Shown here piece by piece: positions 1-8,472 of a DNA stretch of 64,000 nt. A program made the position numbers and the translations under genes. The DNA comes from Kluyvera ascorbata_C (GTDB lineage: Bacteria; Pseudomonadota; Gammaproteobacteria; Enterobacterales; Enterobacteriaceae), in the NCBI RefSeq assembly GCF_044197065.1, contig NZ_JBIQOI010000004.1:259425-323424 (forward strand). Reading direction: 5' to 3'. Under the pieces are notes generated by a model. It saw nothing but the letters and a program-made list of their open reading frames with translations. It was not told where the DNA came from and did no database searches. Position 1 is the first letter of the stretch. Each line of letters starts with the position of its first letter.

Positions 1-240
1 CACTGGCTGCGCAGAAAGTCGAATCAGATGAATAATAAATCTGCTTTTGTACATCAGGGAAGCACAGCATTGAGCTTGATTCTCAAGGCCTTGGGTATGA
101 TTCAGCCTGAAGGCAGCGATAACGCCTTCCAGACCAGCAACCCGAAAATCTTTGCCGGTGGTGATATCGTGTGTGGTTCGGATCTGGTGGTAACGGCAAT
201 CGCCGAAGGCCGTAAAGCGGCTGACGCGATCATGAACTAG
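1..240 (+). pseudogene. gltD: 3' remnant of glutamate synthase small subunit, disrupted
   Basis: The last 45 codons (PEGSDNAFQTSNPKIFAGGD onward, ending AADAIMN) match the C-terminus of GltD, the FAD/NADPH beta subunit of glutamate synthase. The reading frame is broken just upstream. The segment KHSIELDSQG, which precedes PEGSDN in GltD, is encoded at 60-89 in a different frame, and the bases before it (1-59) do not read as GltD in any frame I can follow. The 3' end is also altered: a TAG follows MN where E. coli continues WLEV, and the conserved GGDIVRGSD reads GGDIVCGSD. This is therefore a decayed end of gltD, or a duplicated fragment with the intact gene lying upstream of the window. The comparison rests on my memory of E. 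coli GltD; the frame break itself is visible in the sequence. Confidence 0.7.
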
Positions 241-260
241 CTGGAAGTGCAAAACCATTC

Positions 261-287
261 AGGCTCCCCGCAACCACCGGGGAGCCT
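261..287. terminator. hairpin between gltD remnant and fimbrial operon
   Basis: A perfect 10-bp stem (261-270 with 278-287) encloses a 7-nt loop, between two convergent units. No strong T-tract follows in either direction, so it may be a bidirectional or Rho-assisted terminator. Confidence 0.5.
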
Positions 288-297
288 CTATGCTCTT

Positions 298-1137
298 CTA
301 TAGCTGATCCAACACATACTGGAAGCTACAGGTCGCTTTCACCGTTCCCGTGCCGATGTTTTTGGTATTCACCGACACGTTGATATCATGTAAAGCGACA
401 TTATCCAACGCGTAAGGCGACGCGACCGTGGTCACATTCGCATTATCACACCCCCGCACGCTCAGCGTGACGCCCGAGCCGACAAACCGACAGTAGGCTC
501 CCCGTTCGTCAAACTTGCTTTTATCGCACAGGGAACCGCTTTTCATCAGGTAGGTTTTCAGCGTTGAGGAAACCGTTCCACCCGTTGAGGTAATTGACAG
601 CACCGTATCATGCTTCACCACGTTGGGGTCCCAGGAAATATCATAGGTATCAACCGGCACGGTAGGACAAATGGTGCTACGCACATTCGGTGATTGCCAC
701 GTCGCTTTTGACAATGCATCGGTAGAGACGGAGTACAAACTGGCGACCCATGGGCAACCAAAGTCGTCGCTTTGCAGGGTAATGCTCAACGTATACGAAC
801 CACAATTTTTCCAGTCAGAAGGCAAATTCGGACAGTTGGAACGGTCCGCTTTATTATCAAAACTTTTAATCTTGATAGTGGGTGCAGTACCCGGCGTCCC
901 AGTCCATGACTCCAGAGGTAATGTTGACCCTGCGTATCCCCTTAATGTCCAGACACCGTAAGAAATCCCTTTTGGGGTCGCCACCGCTACATTTAACTTA
1001 ACATTACTCATACCACTCTGGCCGATCGCGTAATAGAGCGTCACGCTTTCAAACGTCGCCTTTACCGTCGTTTTTGCGAAGACCTGGCTGCAACCCACCA
1101 CCATCAGCATTAAAAACAGAATCAGCGCTTTTCTCAT
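298..1137 (-). CDS. putative fimbrial tip adhesin
   Basis: 279-residue exported protein, last gene of the fimbrial operon. It starts with a hydrophobic signal segment (residues 1-22, likely cleavage after VFA; a VVGC motif inside it could also be read as a weak lipobox). It is larger than the pilins beside it and cysteine-rich (paired cysteines near the middle and C-terminus), and it ends in a beta-rich pilin-like stretch closing with QYVLDQL. Size, position and length suggest a two-domain adhesin, with an N-terminal receptor-binding half and a C-terminal pilin half, as in other chaperone-usher systems and like YfcO at the same position of the E. coli yfc operon. I do not recognise the receptor. 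The start ATG overlaps the stop of the preceding gene by one base (TAATG), so translation is probably coupled. Confidence 0.65.
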   Translation of the reverse strand: MRKALILFLMLMVVGCSQVFAKTTVKATFESVTLYYAIGQSGMSNVKLNVAVATPKGISYGVWTLRGYAGSTLPLESWTGTPGTAPTIKIKSFDNKADRSNCPNLPSDWKNCGSYTLSITLQSDDFGCPWVASLYSVSTDALSKATWQSPNVRSTICPTVPVDTYDISWDPNVVKHDTVLSITSTGGTVSSTLKTYLMKSGSLCDKSKFDERGAYCRFVGSGVTLSVRGCDNANVTTVASPYALDNVALHDINVSVNTKNIGTGTVKATCSFQYVLDQL

Positions 1138-1658
1138 TATAAGTACTCGAAAGCGACGTTCGCCGTCGCGCTAAAGGTTCCTGGCGTAATCACATCGCCA
1201 TCCAGCGCCTGAATCCAGGCATTAAAACTCAGCGTGTTTAGCCCGTTGTTTAAGGTAAGCTTGGCCCCTGTAGCACTATTAACCTCCACCTGTGTACCCG
1301 CTGCGGTTTCAATGCCAATAGCAATACCGCCAGCATTTGAGGCGGCGTCCAGTGCCAGAAACCCGTTCATACCGCTTGCCGTGGTGCCGGAAAATTTGAC
1401 CTTCACGCCATCGCTTAACGTCGTTTTGCAATCTTTCAGTTGCAGCGTAAAAGGGATATGGGCAGACTGCCGGCGAACGGTCAGATCCGCCGCGCTTACC
1501 GGCGAAAAAACCACTTCCGCCAGCGTGTTGCCATTCACCACTAGCTGACAAACATCGGCGACCAGTTGGCCGGTAAAATGGATGTTATTATCCGCCGCGG
1601 CGGTAGACATCATCCCGAGCCACAGCATCACCGCACAACGCGTTCTCCTTGCCATCAT
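1137..1658 (-). CDS. minor fimbrial subunit (type 1-like pilin fold)
   Basis: 173-residue pilin-like protein with an N-terminal signal peptide (cleavage likely after STAAA) and the pattern of chaperone-usher subunits: HFTGQLVADVCQL (first conserved Cys), a second Cys about 40 residues on in LQLKDCKT, and the C-terminal beta-zipper ending ANVAFEYL with the penultimate Tyr. It closely parallels the major pilin in layout. Third of three small pilin genes between chaperone and adhesin; it overlaps the adhesin start by one base and abuts the previous gene. Likely an adaptor or tip-fibrillum subunit linking adhesin to rod (inference). Confidence 0.8.
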   Translation of the reverse strand: MMARRTRCAVMLWLGMMSTAAADNNIHFTGQLVADVCQLVVNGNTLAEVVFSPVSAADLTVRRQSAHIPFTLQLKDCKTTLSDGVKVKFSGTTASGMNGFLALDAASNAGGIAIGIETAAGTQVEVNSATGAKLTLNNGLNTLSFNAWIQALDGDVITPGTFSATANVAFEYL

Positions 1659-2131
1659 TATTGAATCTCCATCAGCAACGTGGCCCAGGCTTCAAATGGG
1701 CCTTCCTGCAAGGCCGCACCGCTTTTCTTGACCGGGACGGCCTGGAGTAACGGCAACGCTAATACGCTCACCTCTAACCCTTCACCGATCCGCAACGGCT
1801 GACCGTTCTGGCGGATCTCGATCCCCAGACCATCAACGTCGGTCGCAATGCCCGCGGGGTTAAAATCGCTTACCGCCCCGCTCATCGTTATTTTCATGGT
1901 GGGAACACTATCCCGAGGACCGACGCGACAAGAGATATTGCAGAGGATCGGCTGAATAAAGTTGTTGCCGTCGATCTTGTCGATCGCAACCTTCGCAAAA
2001 TCAATTTCGATGACCTCGTCGTTGTTGATGATGCAGGGCGACGATTCAATTAACGTGCCGGTGAACTGGAGGTTTTCCGCGGCATACAGCGAGAAGCAGC
2101 TAAACCACAAACTCAGAATCATTTTGTTCAT
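1658..2131 (-). CDS. minor fimbrial subunit
   Basis: 157-residue exported pilin-like protein. A short signal peptide (MNKMILSLWFSCFSLYA) is followed by ENLQFTGTLIESSPCIIN, the usual start of a type 1/P-type pilin domain with its first Cys. It has an unusual extra cysteine in PILCNISC, and ends FEAWATLLMEIQ rather than the classical aromatic-Tyr-Leu ending. Overlaps both neighbours by a few bases, consistent with translational coupling in one operon. Position suggests an adaptor or initiator subunit; which one cannot be told from sequence. Confidence 0.75.
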   Translation of the reverse strand: MNKMILSLWFSCFSLYAAENLQFTGTLIESSPCIINNDEVIEIDFAKVAIDKIDGNNFIQPILCNISCRVGPRDSVPTMKITMSGAVSDFNPAGIATDVDGLGIEIRQNGQPLRIGEGLEVSVLALPLLQAVPVKKSGAALQEGPFEAWATLLMEIQ

Positions 2132-2643
2132 TGATAATCCACCACCAGCGTTGCCGCCGCGCTGAAATCCTGCGCCTGGAGCGTCGTTCCGCTTGCTTTC
2201 ACCAGTGCCGCCTCAAGCGGTACGCCGGAGGTGGAGCTATAGGTAAAACCGAGCCAGTTGTTAGTACCGATCGGTACCAGCGTTTGGTCGCTGGCCTGCT
2301 GAATGCGAATCCCCAACCCATCGGCACTGGTCTTTAACACCGATTCACCGTTTACCGTCATTGCGGTACCCTGAATTTGCAGTTTCAGATAATCGATGGC
2401 CCGCCCGCTACAGTTCAGCGAATAGTTCACGGGTTTGACGTTGTTCACACCGTCGACTTCGCTCACCAGTACATCGCCAAACGCCACCGTACCGCCGGTT
2501 ACCGTACAGGGCGGTGCACCGTTCACCAGCACAATCAACTTCATATTGACCGTTTTACTCACGCCGTGTGCGCTACCAAGAAACAGCGCCAGCGCAGCGG
2601 CACAGCAGCATCGCAGAGTGTTTCCGCCGCCAAAAATGCTCAC
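2128..2643 (-). CDS. minor fimbrial subunit
   Basis: 171-residue pilin-family protein, first gene after the chaperone. The signal sequence is followed by a pilin core with conserved cysteines (APPCTVTGG and SLNCSGR) and a C-terminal strand ending AATLVVDYQ. The start is GTG, chosen because it forms a GTGA overlap with the chaperone TGA, a typical coupled start; there is no nearby ATG that keeps the signal peptide. Likely assembled near the tip (inference from gene order). Confidence 0.75.
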   Translation of the reverse strand: MSIFGGGNTLRCCCAAALALFLGSAHGVSKTVNMKLIVLVNGAPPCTVTGGTVAFGDVLVSEVDGVNNVKPVNYSLNCSGRAIDYLKLQIQGTAMTVNGESVLKTSADGLGIRIQQASDQTLVPIGTNNWLGFTYSSTSGVPLEAALVKASGTTLQAQDFSAAATLVVDYQ

Positions 2644-3383
2644 GATTTTCTACTCTTCTCGGCGTTGACCGCGCATTCGCTGGCATTGCAGTCAAAGACC
2701 AACGGCAGACGCGCGCCGTAATCGTTCACGTAGGTCAGCACCGGGTTTGCACCCAGATCCGTCGCCGCAGACTTCATCAGTTGATGACTCAACGGCGGGA
2801 TGACCATCGGTTCAAACCCCTTCGCCGCTATGCCGTCTTTGTGGCTGCTGGCGTTGCTCAAAATGACGTAGTAGCCGGTAGGATTGTTGACCTGATACCG
2901 GCCGCCGACTTTCTCCAGCGTTACGCGGTGCTGCCACGGATTCTGCGGGTCGACGTTAGCCAATGATGTTGGGCGGTAAAACAGCTTAATGCGCGTCTGT
3001 AAGGCGATTTGCAGCGTGTTGGGCTTTTCGTTTTTTGGCGGGATCTCACGCACGTTGTAGAAGAATAGGCTCTCTTTGTCCTGAGGCAGCGCGCTTAATC
3101 CCGGCATGCCCTGGATTTTGACCTGCCCGATGCCGTTAGCCTCTATGCGCTGGACGGGAGGAACCACCACCAGCGGCGAGGTGATACGCTCGCCCTTTTC
3201 ATCTTCTATCCATGACTGGGCCAGGTACGGCAGCTTTTCGCTGGCATTTTTTAAGTCCACGCTAATGGCGCGATCGTCACCTTTAAACACCAGACGGGTG
3301 CGATCCGGCGCGACGGCAGCCTGAGTCGCGTAGCTGGCCAGCATCAGGCTGCTGATAAGCAATAACCGATAATTCCCTTTCAT
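2640..3383 (-). CDS. periplasmic fimbrial chaperone (PapD family)
   Basis: 247-residue periplasmic chaperone that donates a beta-strand to pilin subunits and delivers them to the usher. Signal peptide of about 22 residues, cleaved before AVAPDRTR. PapD-type features are visible: the alternating hydrophobic strand before the FG loop, the FFYNVREIPP motif (usual form LFYLNVREIPP), and LQTRIKLFYRP, holding the Lys/Arg anchor residues. The ATG at 3383 is chosen because AGGA lies 7 nt upstream; a TTG six bases earlier is too close to that site. It lies between usher and minor pilins, with 15 bp to the usher stop and a 4-bp overlap to the next gene. Confidence 0.93.
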   Translation of the reverse strand: MKGNYRLLLISSLMLASYATQAAVAPDRTRLVFKGDDRAISVDLKNASEKLPYLAQSWIEDEKGERITSPLVVVPPVQRIEANGIGQVKIQGMPGLSALPQDKESLFFYNVREIPPKNEKPNTLQIALQTRIKLFYRPTSLANVDPQNPWQHRVTLEKVGGRYQVNNPTGYYVILSNASSHKDGIAAKGFEPMVIPPLSHQLMKSAATDLGANPVLTYVNDYGARLPLVFDCNASECAVNAEKSRKS

Positions 3384-3398
3384 CTTCAATTCCTTGTA

Positions 3399-5969
3399 TT
3401 AATTCACTCTGCGCGCACCGGGCTGGTGTACATCCTGACAAGGGAGCAACAGCCCACCGTACAGATCTTTTGGCAGCACCTGCGGTAGCGTAATGTCGCA
3501 CTGCGGTTTCTCGTCCCACAGCACCTGCAAGATTTGCCCCGGATTCACGCCTATCAGATAGACGCTGCCATCGCCATCCACCATCCCGACCTGCTGCTGC
3601 TGTTCGTTACGTACTTCGGCCCCAAACGGAGGATATCCACCGCCTGGCATTCTGATCACCGCCATCGCTTTTTCGCCGCTGATCACTTCCATATGGCGAT
3701 ATCCAATGGCCCCTTCCGTTAGCGTGGCTTGTGTGACAGAGTGAATGGCCTCCGCGTTTTCTGGCAGCCTGGTAAGGTCGATACGCACCTGATTACGGTA
3801 GTAATCGTTAATATCGGTCAGTACCGCTTTACCGAAGACGTTGGTATAGGCAGGGGTGTCGTAGCCGCCGACCGGAATATCGGCTTCATCGCCGACATCC
3901 ACCAGTAGACGCGTGCCGCCGGTAATCCCCGAACGGTGCAACGCCCCGCCCTGAGCCGTGAGCGTCGCACCGCCCTGCAACGACAGGCCGCCTGAGACAT
4001 ACTCGCCTTCCTGGTAGTTCATGCTGGCATCAATATCCGCAAAATTGGCGGTGTGGCGGTAATAGCCGTCCATCGTGGCACCATCGTTACCATGCCCGAC
4101 GTTAATCTGATAGTTATTGCTGTCGTCGAGGCGTTCGTAATAGCCCACCTGATGAGTGTTGTCGTCGCCGCTGAATGAACCGTTGTAGCTCAGCGTCCGG
4201 TCATTCCCCCACGGCACGCTCAGAGACACAAAGACGCCGTCATCCGTTTCGTGGTCATATTCATTGCGATAGCCATTAACCGACAGACTGATATTGCGTA
4301 CATCGCCAAGATTGAAAAAATGGGAAATCGTCAGGTTGTAGCTGTCCTCATCCGACCGATTCCAGTATGTGCGATGCGTAAAATTCACGTATGCGTTGAT
4401 GTTCGCATCCGTAAAATTCTGACTGTAGGTCAGGGTATACATCTCCTTGTCATGACCGCTGCGTACCCGGTCATTGTCGCGGCTCTGCGCATCGAGATAT
4501 TCATCCATGGTCATATAGTTCTCTTCCGAGAACCGGTAGCCTGCAAAGGTCAGGCGGCTATCCATACCGTCAAAATCTTTCGCATAGCTGGCACGAAAAG
4601 AGTTGCCTTGAATACTGCCATCACCATATTCACTGCTTTCCGGCAGCACGGCGCGTGAGTGGGTAAGATCGAACGACAGCGCCCCCAGCACCGCCATATC
4701 GCGGCCAATACCCAGCGCCAACGCCTGATAGTCGCTTTCGCCGATCCCGCCGCCGTACAGCGACCAGCCGTTGGTGATACCCCAGGAGGCTTCACCGCTG
4801 GCAAATACCGAGCCTTGCACATGGTGATCCCAATCTTGCGGGCGGCCGAGAGCCATTTTGTAGCGCACCTGACCCGGGCGTGTCAGATAGGGAATAGAGG
4901 CGGTGCTGACGTCATACTCCTGCACCTGCCCGTTTTGTTCTTCAATGCGAACATGCAGGTCGCCGGAGACGGCTTCGTTGAGATCCTGAATACGGAATGG
5001 CCCCGCAGGCACCTGCGCTTCATGGAGCACTCGTCCCTGCTGGGTAATCGTCACTTTAGCGTTGGTGCGCGCCACCCCCGAAATATCCGGCGCGTATCCG
5101 CGGAGATTTGGGGGCAGCATCTGATCGTCGGTGACCAGGCTGCCACCTACGTAGTTAAAGCTATCGAAAATATCCGACGTCAGGGCATCTTCGCCAAATT
5201 TCAGCTGCGCTCCCAGCGCCGGGATAGCGCGATAAGCGTAATAGCGGCTCCAGTCCCAGTCGCGTTCGGTTTGCGATGAAGCGTATCGGGAGGTGCTATC
5301 CTCGTTCTGGTGACGATAGCTTGCCTGCCAGTCAGCGCGAAAACGCCATGCCCCGAGATTCGCCCCCAGGGTGCCGTTGCCGCTGACATCGTATTGATCG
5401 CCGTCGTGATGCGCGGAGTGTCGCCATTGGTTATTGACGTTATAGTCAAATAACAGGCCGGAAATACCGTCATCCCAGCGAGAAGGTGGATCCCAGTCTT
5501 TGTCGGTATATTCCAGATAAGCCTGAGGGATCACCACCGTTAGCGTCGATTTACCTAATTCAGTCTGTGTTTCAAAACCTTCAAGCGGGTGTGATTGCAG
5601 ACATGCGCCGTCATTTACCCATTGTAGTTTTTCAACGATATCGGCTCGTAAACCAAACTTAGCGACCAACTCCGGTGATAAGCACGGGATATTATTATCG
5701 TCATCATTTTTTTCTGGTGCATAGGTGATAAGGCTATCCTGGGATATCTGACTCTGGTTAACCATAACCTGAAGTGCATATTTCCCTGCCATTACATACC
5801 CCTTGCGCGAGAACCGGCTAAGATCGAGTTTCGCCCCTTCTTTTAGATCAAGAAACTGGGTATTAAACTGAATGGCATCTTCCGCATAGCTATCATAATG
5901 TGCGAAGAATAATGCCAAGCCGATAAATAGCGGCAGTGCATCTAAACGAAAAGATGAAGAGTGGTTCAT
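3399..5969 (-). CDS. outer-membrane fimbrial usher (PapC/FimD family)
   Basis: 856-residue outer-membrane usher that recruits chaperone-subunit complexes and secretes the growing fibre. After a signal peptide ending DSYA, the N-domain begins IQFNTQFLDL and continues with the family LSRFSRKGYVMAGKY pattern; a long Tyr/Asn-rich 24-strand barrel with an inserted plug follows, then the C-domains (GVNPGQILQVLW, and a paired Cys in CDITLP...LPCQD). Length is normal for the family. An upstream in-frame start exists at 6080, but its extra 37 residues carry no signal peptide and lie in the intercistronic hairpin; the ATG at 5969 has AGGGA about 10 nt upstream and puts the signal peptide at the N-terminus. 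Order pilin-usher-chaperone matches yfc/ybg-type operons. Confidence 0.93.
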   Translation of the reverse strand: MNHSSSFRLDALPLFIGLALFFAHYDSYAEDAIQFNTQFLDLKEGAKLDLSRFSRKGYVMAGKYALQVMVNQSQISQDSLITYAPEKNDDDNNIPCLSPELVAKFGLRADIVEKLQWVNDGACLQSHPLEGFETQTELGKSTLTVVIPQAYLEYTDKDWDPPSRWDDGISGLLFDYNVNNQWRHSAHHDGDQYDVSGNGTLGANLGAWRFRADWQASYRHQNEDSTSRYASSQTERDWDWSRYYAYRAIPALGAQLKFGEDALTSDIFDSFNYVGGSLVTDDQMLPPNLRGYAPDISGVARTNAKVTITQQGRVLHEAQVPAGPFRIQDLNEAVSGDLHVRIEEQNGQVQEYDVSTASIPYLTRPGQVRYKMALGRPQDWDHHVQGSVFASGEASWGITNGWSLYGGGIGESDYQALALGIGRDMAVLGALSFDLTHSRAVLPESSEYGDGSIQGNSFRASYAKDFDGMDSRLTFAGYRFSEENYMTMDEYLDAQSRDNDRVRSGHDKEMYTLTYSQNFTDANINAYVNFTHRTYWNRSDEDSYNLTISHFFNLGDVRNISLSVNGYRNEYDHETDDGVFVSLSVPWGNDRTLSYNGSFSGDDNTHQVGYYERLDDSNNYQINVGHGNDGATMDGYYRHTANFADIDASMNYQEGEYVSGGLSLQGGATLTAQGGALHRSGITGGTRLLVDVGDEADIPVGGYDTPAYTNVFGKAVLTDINDYYRNQVRIDLTRLPENAEAIHSVTQATLTEGAIGYRHMEVISGEKAMAVIRMPGGGYPPFGAEVRNEQQQQVGMVDGDGSVYLIGVNPGQILQVLWDEKPQCDITLPQVLPKDLYGGLLLPCQDVHQPGARRVN

Positions 5970-6067
5970 CCGATATCTGTCCCTGATATTCTGGCATGGC
6001 AGAAAGCACTGTGAATCCATAGAAAAAGAATGGATCAAGCAATTATTATTATTTTTGAATACTCTTT

Positions 6068-6088
6068 CCTGCGGCATCATGCCGCAGG
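6068..6088 (-). terminator. intercistronic palindrome after the major pilin gene
   Basis: A 21-base near-perfect palindrome with 10-bp arms lies directly after the pilin stop and before the usher start. Such hairpins commonly act as attenuators and 3' stabilisers that make pilin mRNA more abundant than usher mRNA (established for several pilus operons; inferred here). Confidence 0.55.
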
Positions 6089-6100
6089 AAAGTACAGCCC

Positions 6101-6661
6101 TTACAGGTAGCTAATTGCGAAATTCACCACGCTGCTGAATTCGCCAGTATCAATTGTCGTTGCGCCAGCATCGCCTTTAACCCAGGCTTTAAAGTTCAGG
6201 GTTTGTTCTGCCAGACCAACGCTTTTGGCATCTAAAGTCAGCGCCTGACTGTCAGCGTCACCCAGTTTGATCTGTGCGCCTTTGTAGGTTGCCAGAACAA
6301 TGCTGGAGCCTGCCATTTCGCCATTTGTGCCCATCAGAGCGATATTGCCAGCATTAGCGGTTGATTCATTACCGGTTGCAGAGAACACCGTAGACATGGT
6401 GGTTTCCGTGGTAAAAGTACAATTTTCCAGGCCAATTTTAAAATCAACCGCAGAAGACTGACCACCGTTCAGAAGAGAGGCAGTACCAATGTGGCCCAGA
6501 TTGACGGTCTGATGCTCATCACCGACAACAATTGAGCACGGGGAATCTTCAATAGTACCGGTAAAGGTTACCGTACCGGTATTAGTCCCAGCAGCATTTG
6601 CAGATACAGCAATCCCCATGGCAAGTGATGCCGCTACCGCTGTTTTTACTACAGTTTTCAT
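6101..6661 (-). CDS. major fimbrial subunit (YfcV-like pilin)
   Basis: 186-residue structural pilin, first gene of the operon. Signal peptide of about 23 residues ends ANA/A. The mature protein begins with the donor strand, followed by TVTFTGTIEDSPCSIV (first Cys), LENCTF (second Cys), and the C-terminal LNFKAWVKG and VNFAISYL with the penultimate Tyr used in donor-strand exchange. From memory it resembles E. coli YfcV. RBS GGAT about 6 nt before the ATG. A TATAAT at 6685-6690 on the minus strand could be the -10, but no good -35 is visible, so the promoter is probably activator-dependent. Confidence 0.92.
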   Translation of the reverse strand: MKTVVKTAVAASLAMGIAVSANAAGTNTGTVTFTGTIEDSPCSIVVGDEHQTVNLGHIGTASLLNGGQSSAVDFKIGLENCTFTTETTMSTVFSATGNESTANAGNIALMGTNGEMAGSSIVLATYKGAQIKLGDADSQALTLDAKSVGLAEQTLNFKAWVKGDAGATTIDTGEFSSVVNFAISYL

Positions 6662-7282
6662 TTTTCATCCTTAAAAGCAACATTATTATATAAGCATGTT
6701 AATAACCGTTGTATTAACGGAGGGATACATGCTCAAACCCCAATCGGCAATTAATTATTCTATTAACGACTTCACTTTATAAGAGAGTGACGGATAATAC
6801 TATTTCATTATCACAAGATCCCTATTTACTGACATCAGGAATATAACTTGTGCAAATTAATATTATTTGGAGATCATTACTTCCGAATAAGTATAGGACT
6901 ATATCCTTGGCTAGAAACCACTAATTACTTAACCATTAATTAAGAATAAATAATGCCAACCGGTTTCATCCACACAGGAAATAAAAAGCATTAACTTTCA
7001 TACAAAAAATACATTTTCATACGAAAAAACACCCAACTGCATAGACTATGAAAATGCTTAGCCACAACCTGTTTTCAAAAACATTTTAAATATTTCCAAT
7101 AAATTGGCACTCTTCTTTTGAAGAACTGTATTTTTTACATTACGATTTATATATATTTATTTGAGGAAAAACTGCGTTTATAAAATAGACTGTGGAAAAT
7201 AGATTCTGTGGGTTTATTTTATTGGGGATAATATATAATCTGGAATGAACATAGCTTGAGGGTATGAGAAGGGTATTAAATA
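6662..7282. promoter_or_regulatory. AT-rich control region upstream of the fimbrial operon
   Basis: About 620 bp with no credible gene, much more AT-rich than the flanking genes. It includes a short inverted repeat, CCGTT/AACGG (6706-6720), just upstream of the pilin -10 candidate. Such AT-rich leaders of fimbrial operons are typical H-NS targets (inference). I found no long inverted repeats of the fimS type and no recombinase gene, so phase inversion is not supported. Confidence 0.5.
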
Positions 7283-7316
7283 AAAAAGCGATATCCTTTC
7301 TATGAAAAGATATCGC
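7283..7316 (-). terminator. Rho-independent terminator of sspAB
   Basis: On the minus strand an 8-bp stem GCGATATC/GATATCGC (7288-7295 with 7309-7316) is followed by a T6 run, 12 bases after the sspB stop. Confidence 0.85.
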
Positions 7317-7328
7317 CAGGATGAGGTA

Positions 7329-7829
7329 TTACTTGACGACGCGAAGTGCCGGACGCCCACCGCGCGGCGGCGGCGGCGTATCGTCTGGATCGTTGTCATC
7401 ACTGATATCGGGCTTATCGCCATCAATCACCGACATCACCGTTTCGCTTCCACCGTTATCCACGGCTTCATCATCGTTGAAGCTGTCCGCATTCTCGTCG
7501 TACGCGGCTTCAGGTTCGAACATGGTTCCAGCGCCGTTTTCGCGGGCATAGATAGCCAGCACGGCGGCCAGCGGAACGTTAACCTGACGCGGTACGCCGC
7601 CAAAGCGCGCGTTAAAACGCACTTCATCGTTGGCCAGTTCAAGATTGCCCACCGCACGTGGCGCGATGTTCAACACGATCTGTCCGTCACGCGCGTACTC
7701 CATAGGTACGTTCACGCCTGGCATCATCACATCGACCACCAGATGCGGCGTCAGCTGGTTATCCAGCAGCCACTCGTAAAACGCACGCAGCAGGTACGGG
7801 CGGCGTGGAGAAAGCTGTGAAACTTCCAT
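7329..7829 (-). CDS. sspB: ClpXP protease specificity-enhancing factor SspB
   Basis: 166-residue cytoplasmic adaptor that tethers SsrA-tagged proteins and some other substrates to ClpXP. The N-terminal substrate-binding domain (about residues 1-110: SPRRPYLLRAFYEWLLDN, NLELANDEVRFNARFGG) is nearly identical to E. coli. A flexible acidic Asp/Pro linker follows, and the C-terminal ClpX-binding motif RGGRPALRVVK is intact. Lies 4 bp after sspA in the usual two-gene operon. Confidence 0.97.
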   Translation of the reverse strand: MEVSQLSPRRPYLLRAFYEWLLDNQLTPHLVVDVMMPGVNVPMEYARDGQIVLNIAPRAVGNLELANDEVRFNARFGGVPRQVNVPLAAVLAIYARENGAGTMFEPEAAYDENADSFNDDEAVDNGGSETVMSVIDGDKPDISDDNDPDDTPPPPRGGRPALRVVK

Positions 7830-7833
7830 TCAA

Positions 7834-8472
7834 TTAACCCCGGCCAAGGCGCATTTCGCGCTCGGCTTCCGTTAAAGAGGCGAGGAAAGAATCACGTTCG
7901 AAGACGCGAGTCATATAGCCTTTCAGCTCTTTCGCACCGGCGCCAACCAGCTCGATGCCCATCACAGGCAAACGCCACAGCAGTGGAGCCAGGTAGCAAT
8001 CAACGATACTGAACTCGTCGCTCAGGAAGAACGGCTTCTGAGTGAAGACCGGCGCAATCGCCAGCAGCTCTTCACGCAGTTGCTTACGCGCAGCATCAGC
8101 CTGAGCAGCGGAACCGTTCATCACGGTGTTCATCAGTGAGTACCAGTCTTTCTCAATGCGGTGCATGTACAGGCGGCTTTCACCGCGTGCGACCGGGTAC
8201 ACAGGCATCAGCGGCGGATGAGGGAAACGCTCATCCAGGTATTCCATAATGATGCGTGACTCCCACAGAGTCAGTTCACGATCCACCAGTGTCGGTACGC
8301 TTTGATTCGGGTTGAGGTCAATCAGATCCTGCGGTGGATTGTCCTTTTCCACGTGCTCTATCTCAAAGCTGACGCCTTTCTCAGCCAGCACGATGCGGAC
8401 CTGATGGCTATAGATGTCAGTAGGACCAGAAAACAGCGTCATTACCGAACGTTTGTTGGCAGCGACAGCCAT
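7834..8472 (-). CDS. sspA: stringent starvation protein A
   Basis: 212-residue RNA-polymerase-associated protein with a glutathione S-transferase fold: a thioredoxin-like N-terminal domain (MTLFSGPTDIYSHQVRIV..., NQSVPTLVD, ES motif) and a helical C-terminal domain (SIVDCYLAPLLWRLP). It lacks GST activity in E. coli, where it binds sigma70-RNAP, modulates transcription in stationary phase and acid stress, and lowers H-NS levels. First gene of sspAB, transcribed away from and downstream of rplM-rpsI. Confidence 0.97.
   Translation of the reverse strand: MAVAANKRSVMTLFSGPTDIYSHQVRIVLAEKGVSFEIEHVEKDNPPQDLIDLNPNQSVPTLVDRELTLWESRIIMEYLDERFPHPPLMPVYPVARGESRLYMHRIEKDWYSLMNTVMNGSAAQADAARKQLREELLAIAPVFTQKPFFLSDEFSIVDCYLAPLLWRLPVMGIELVGAGAKELKGYMTRVFERDSFLASLTEAEREMRLGRG

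Noticed and set aside
6662..7282. Phase-variable invertible promoter for the fimbriae
   Set aside because: Only short repeats are present, no matching long inverted repeats flank the promoter, and no tyrosine recombinase gene lies in the window.
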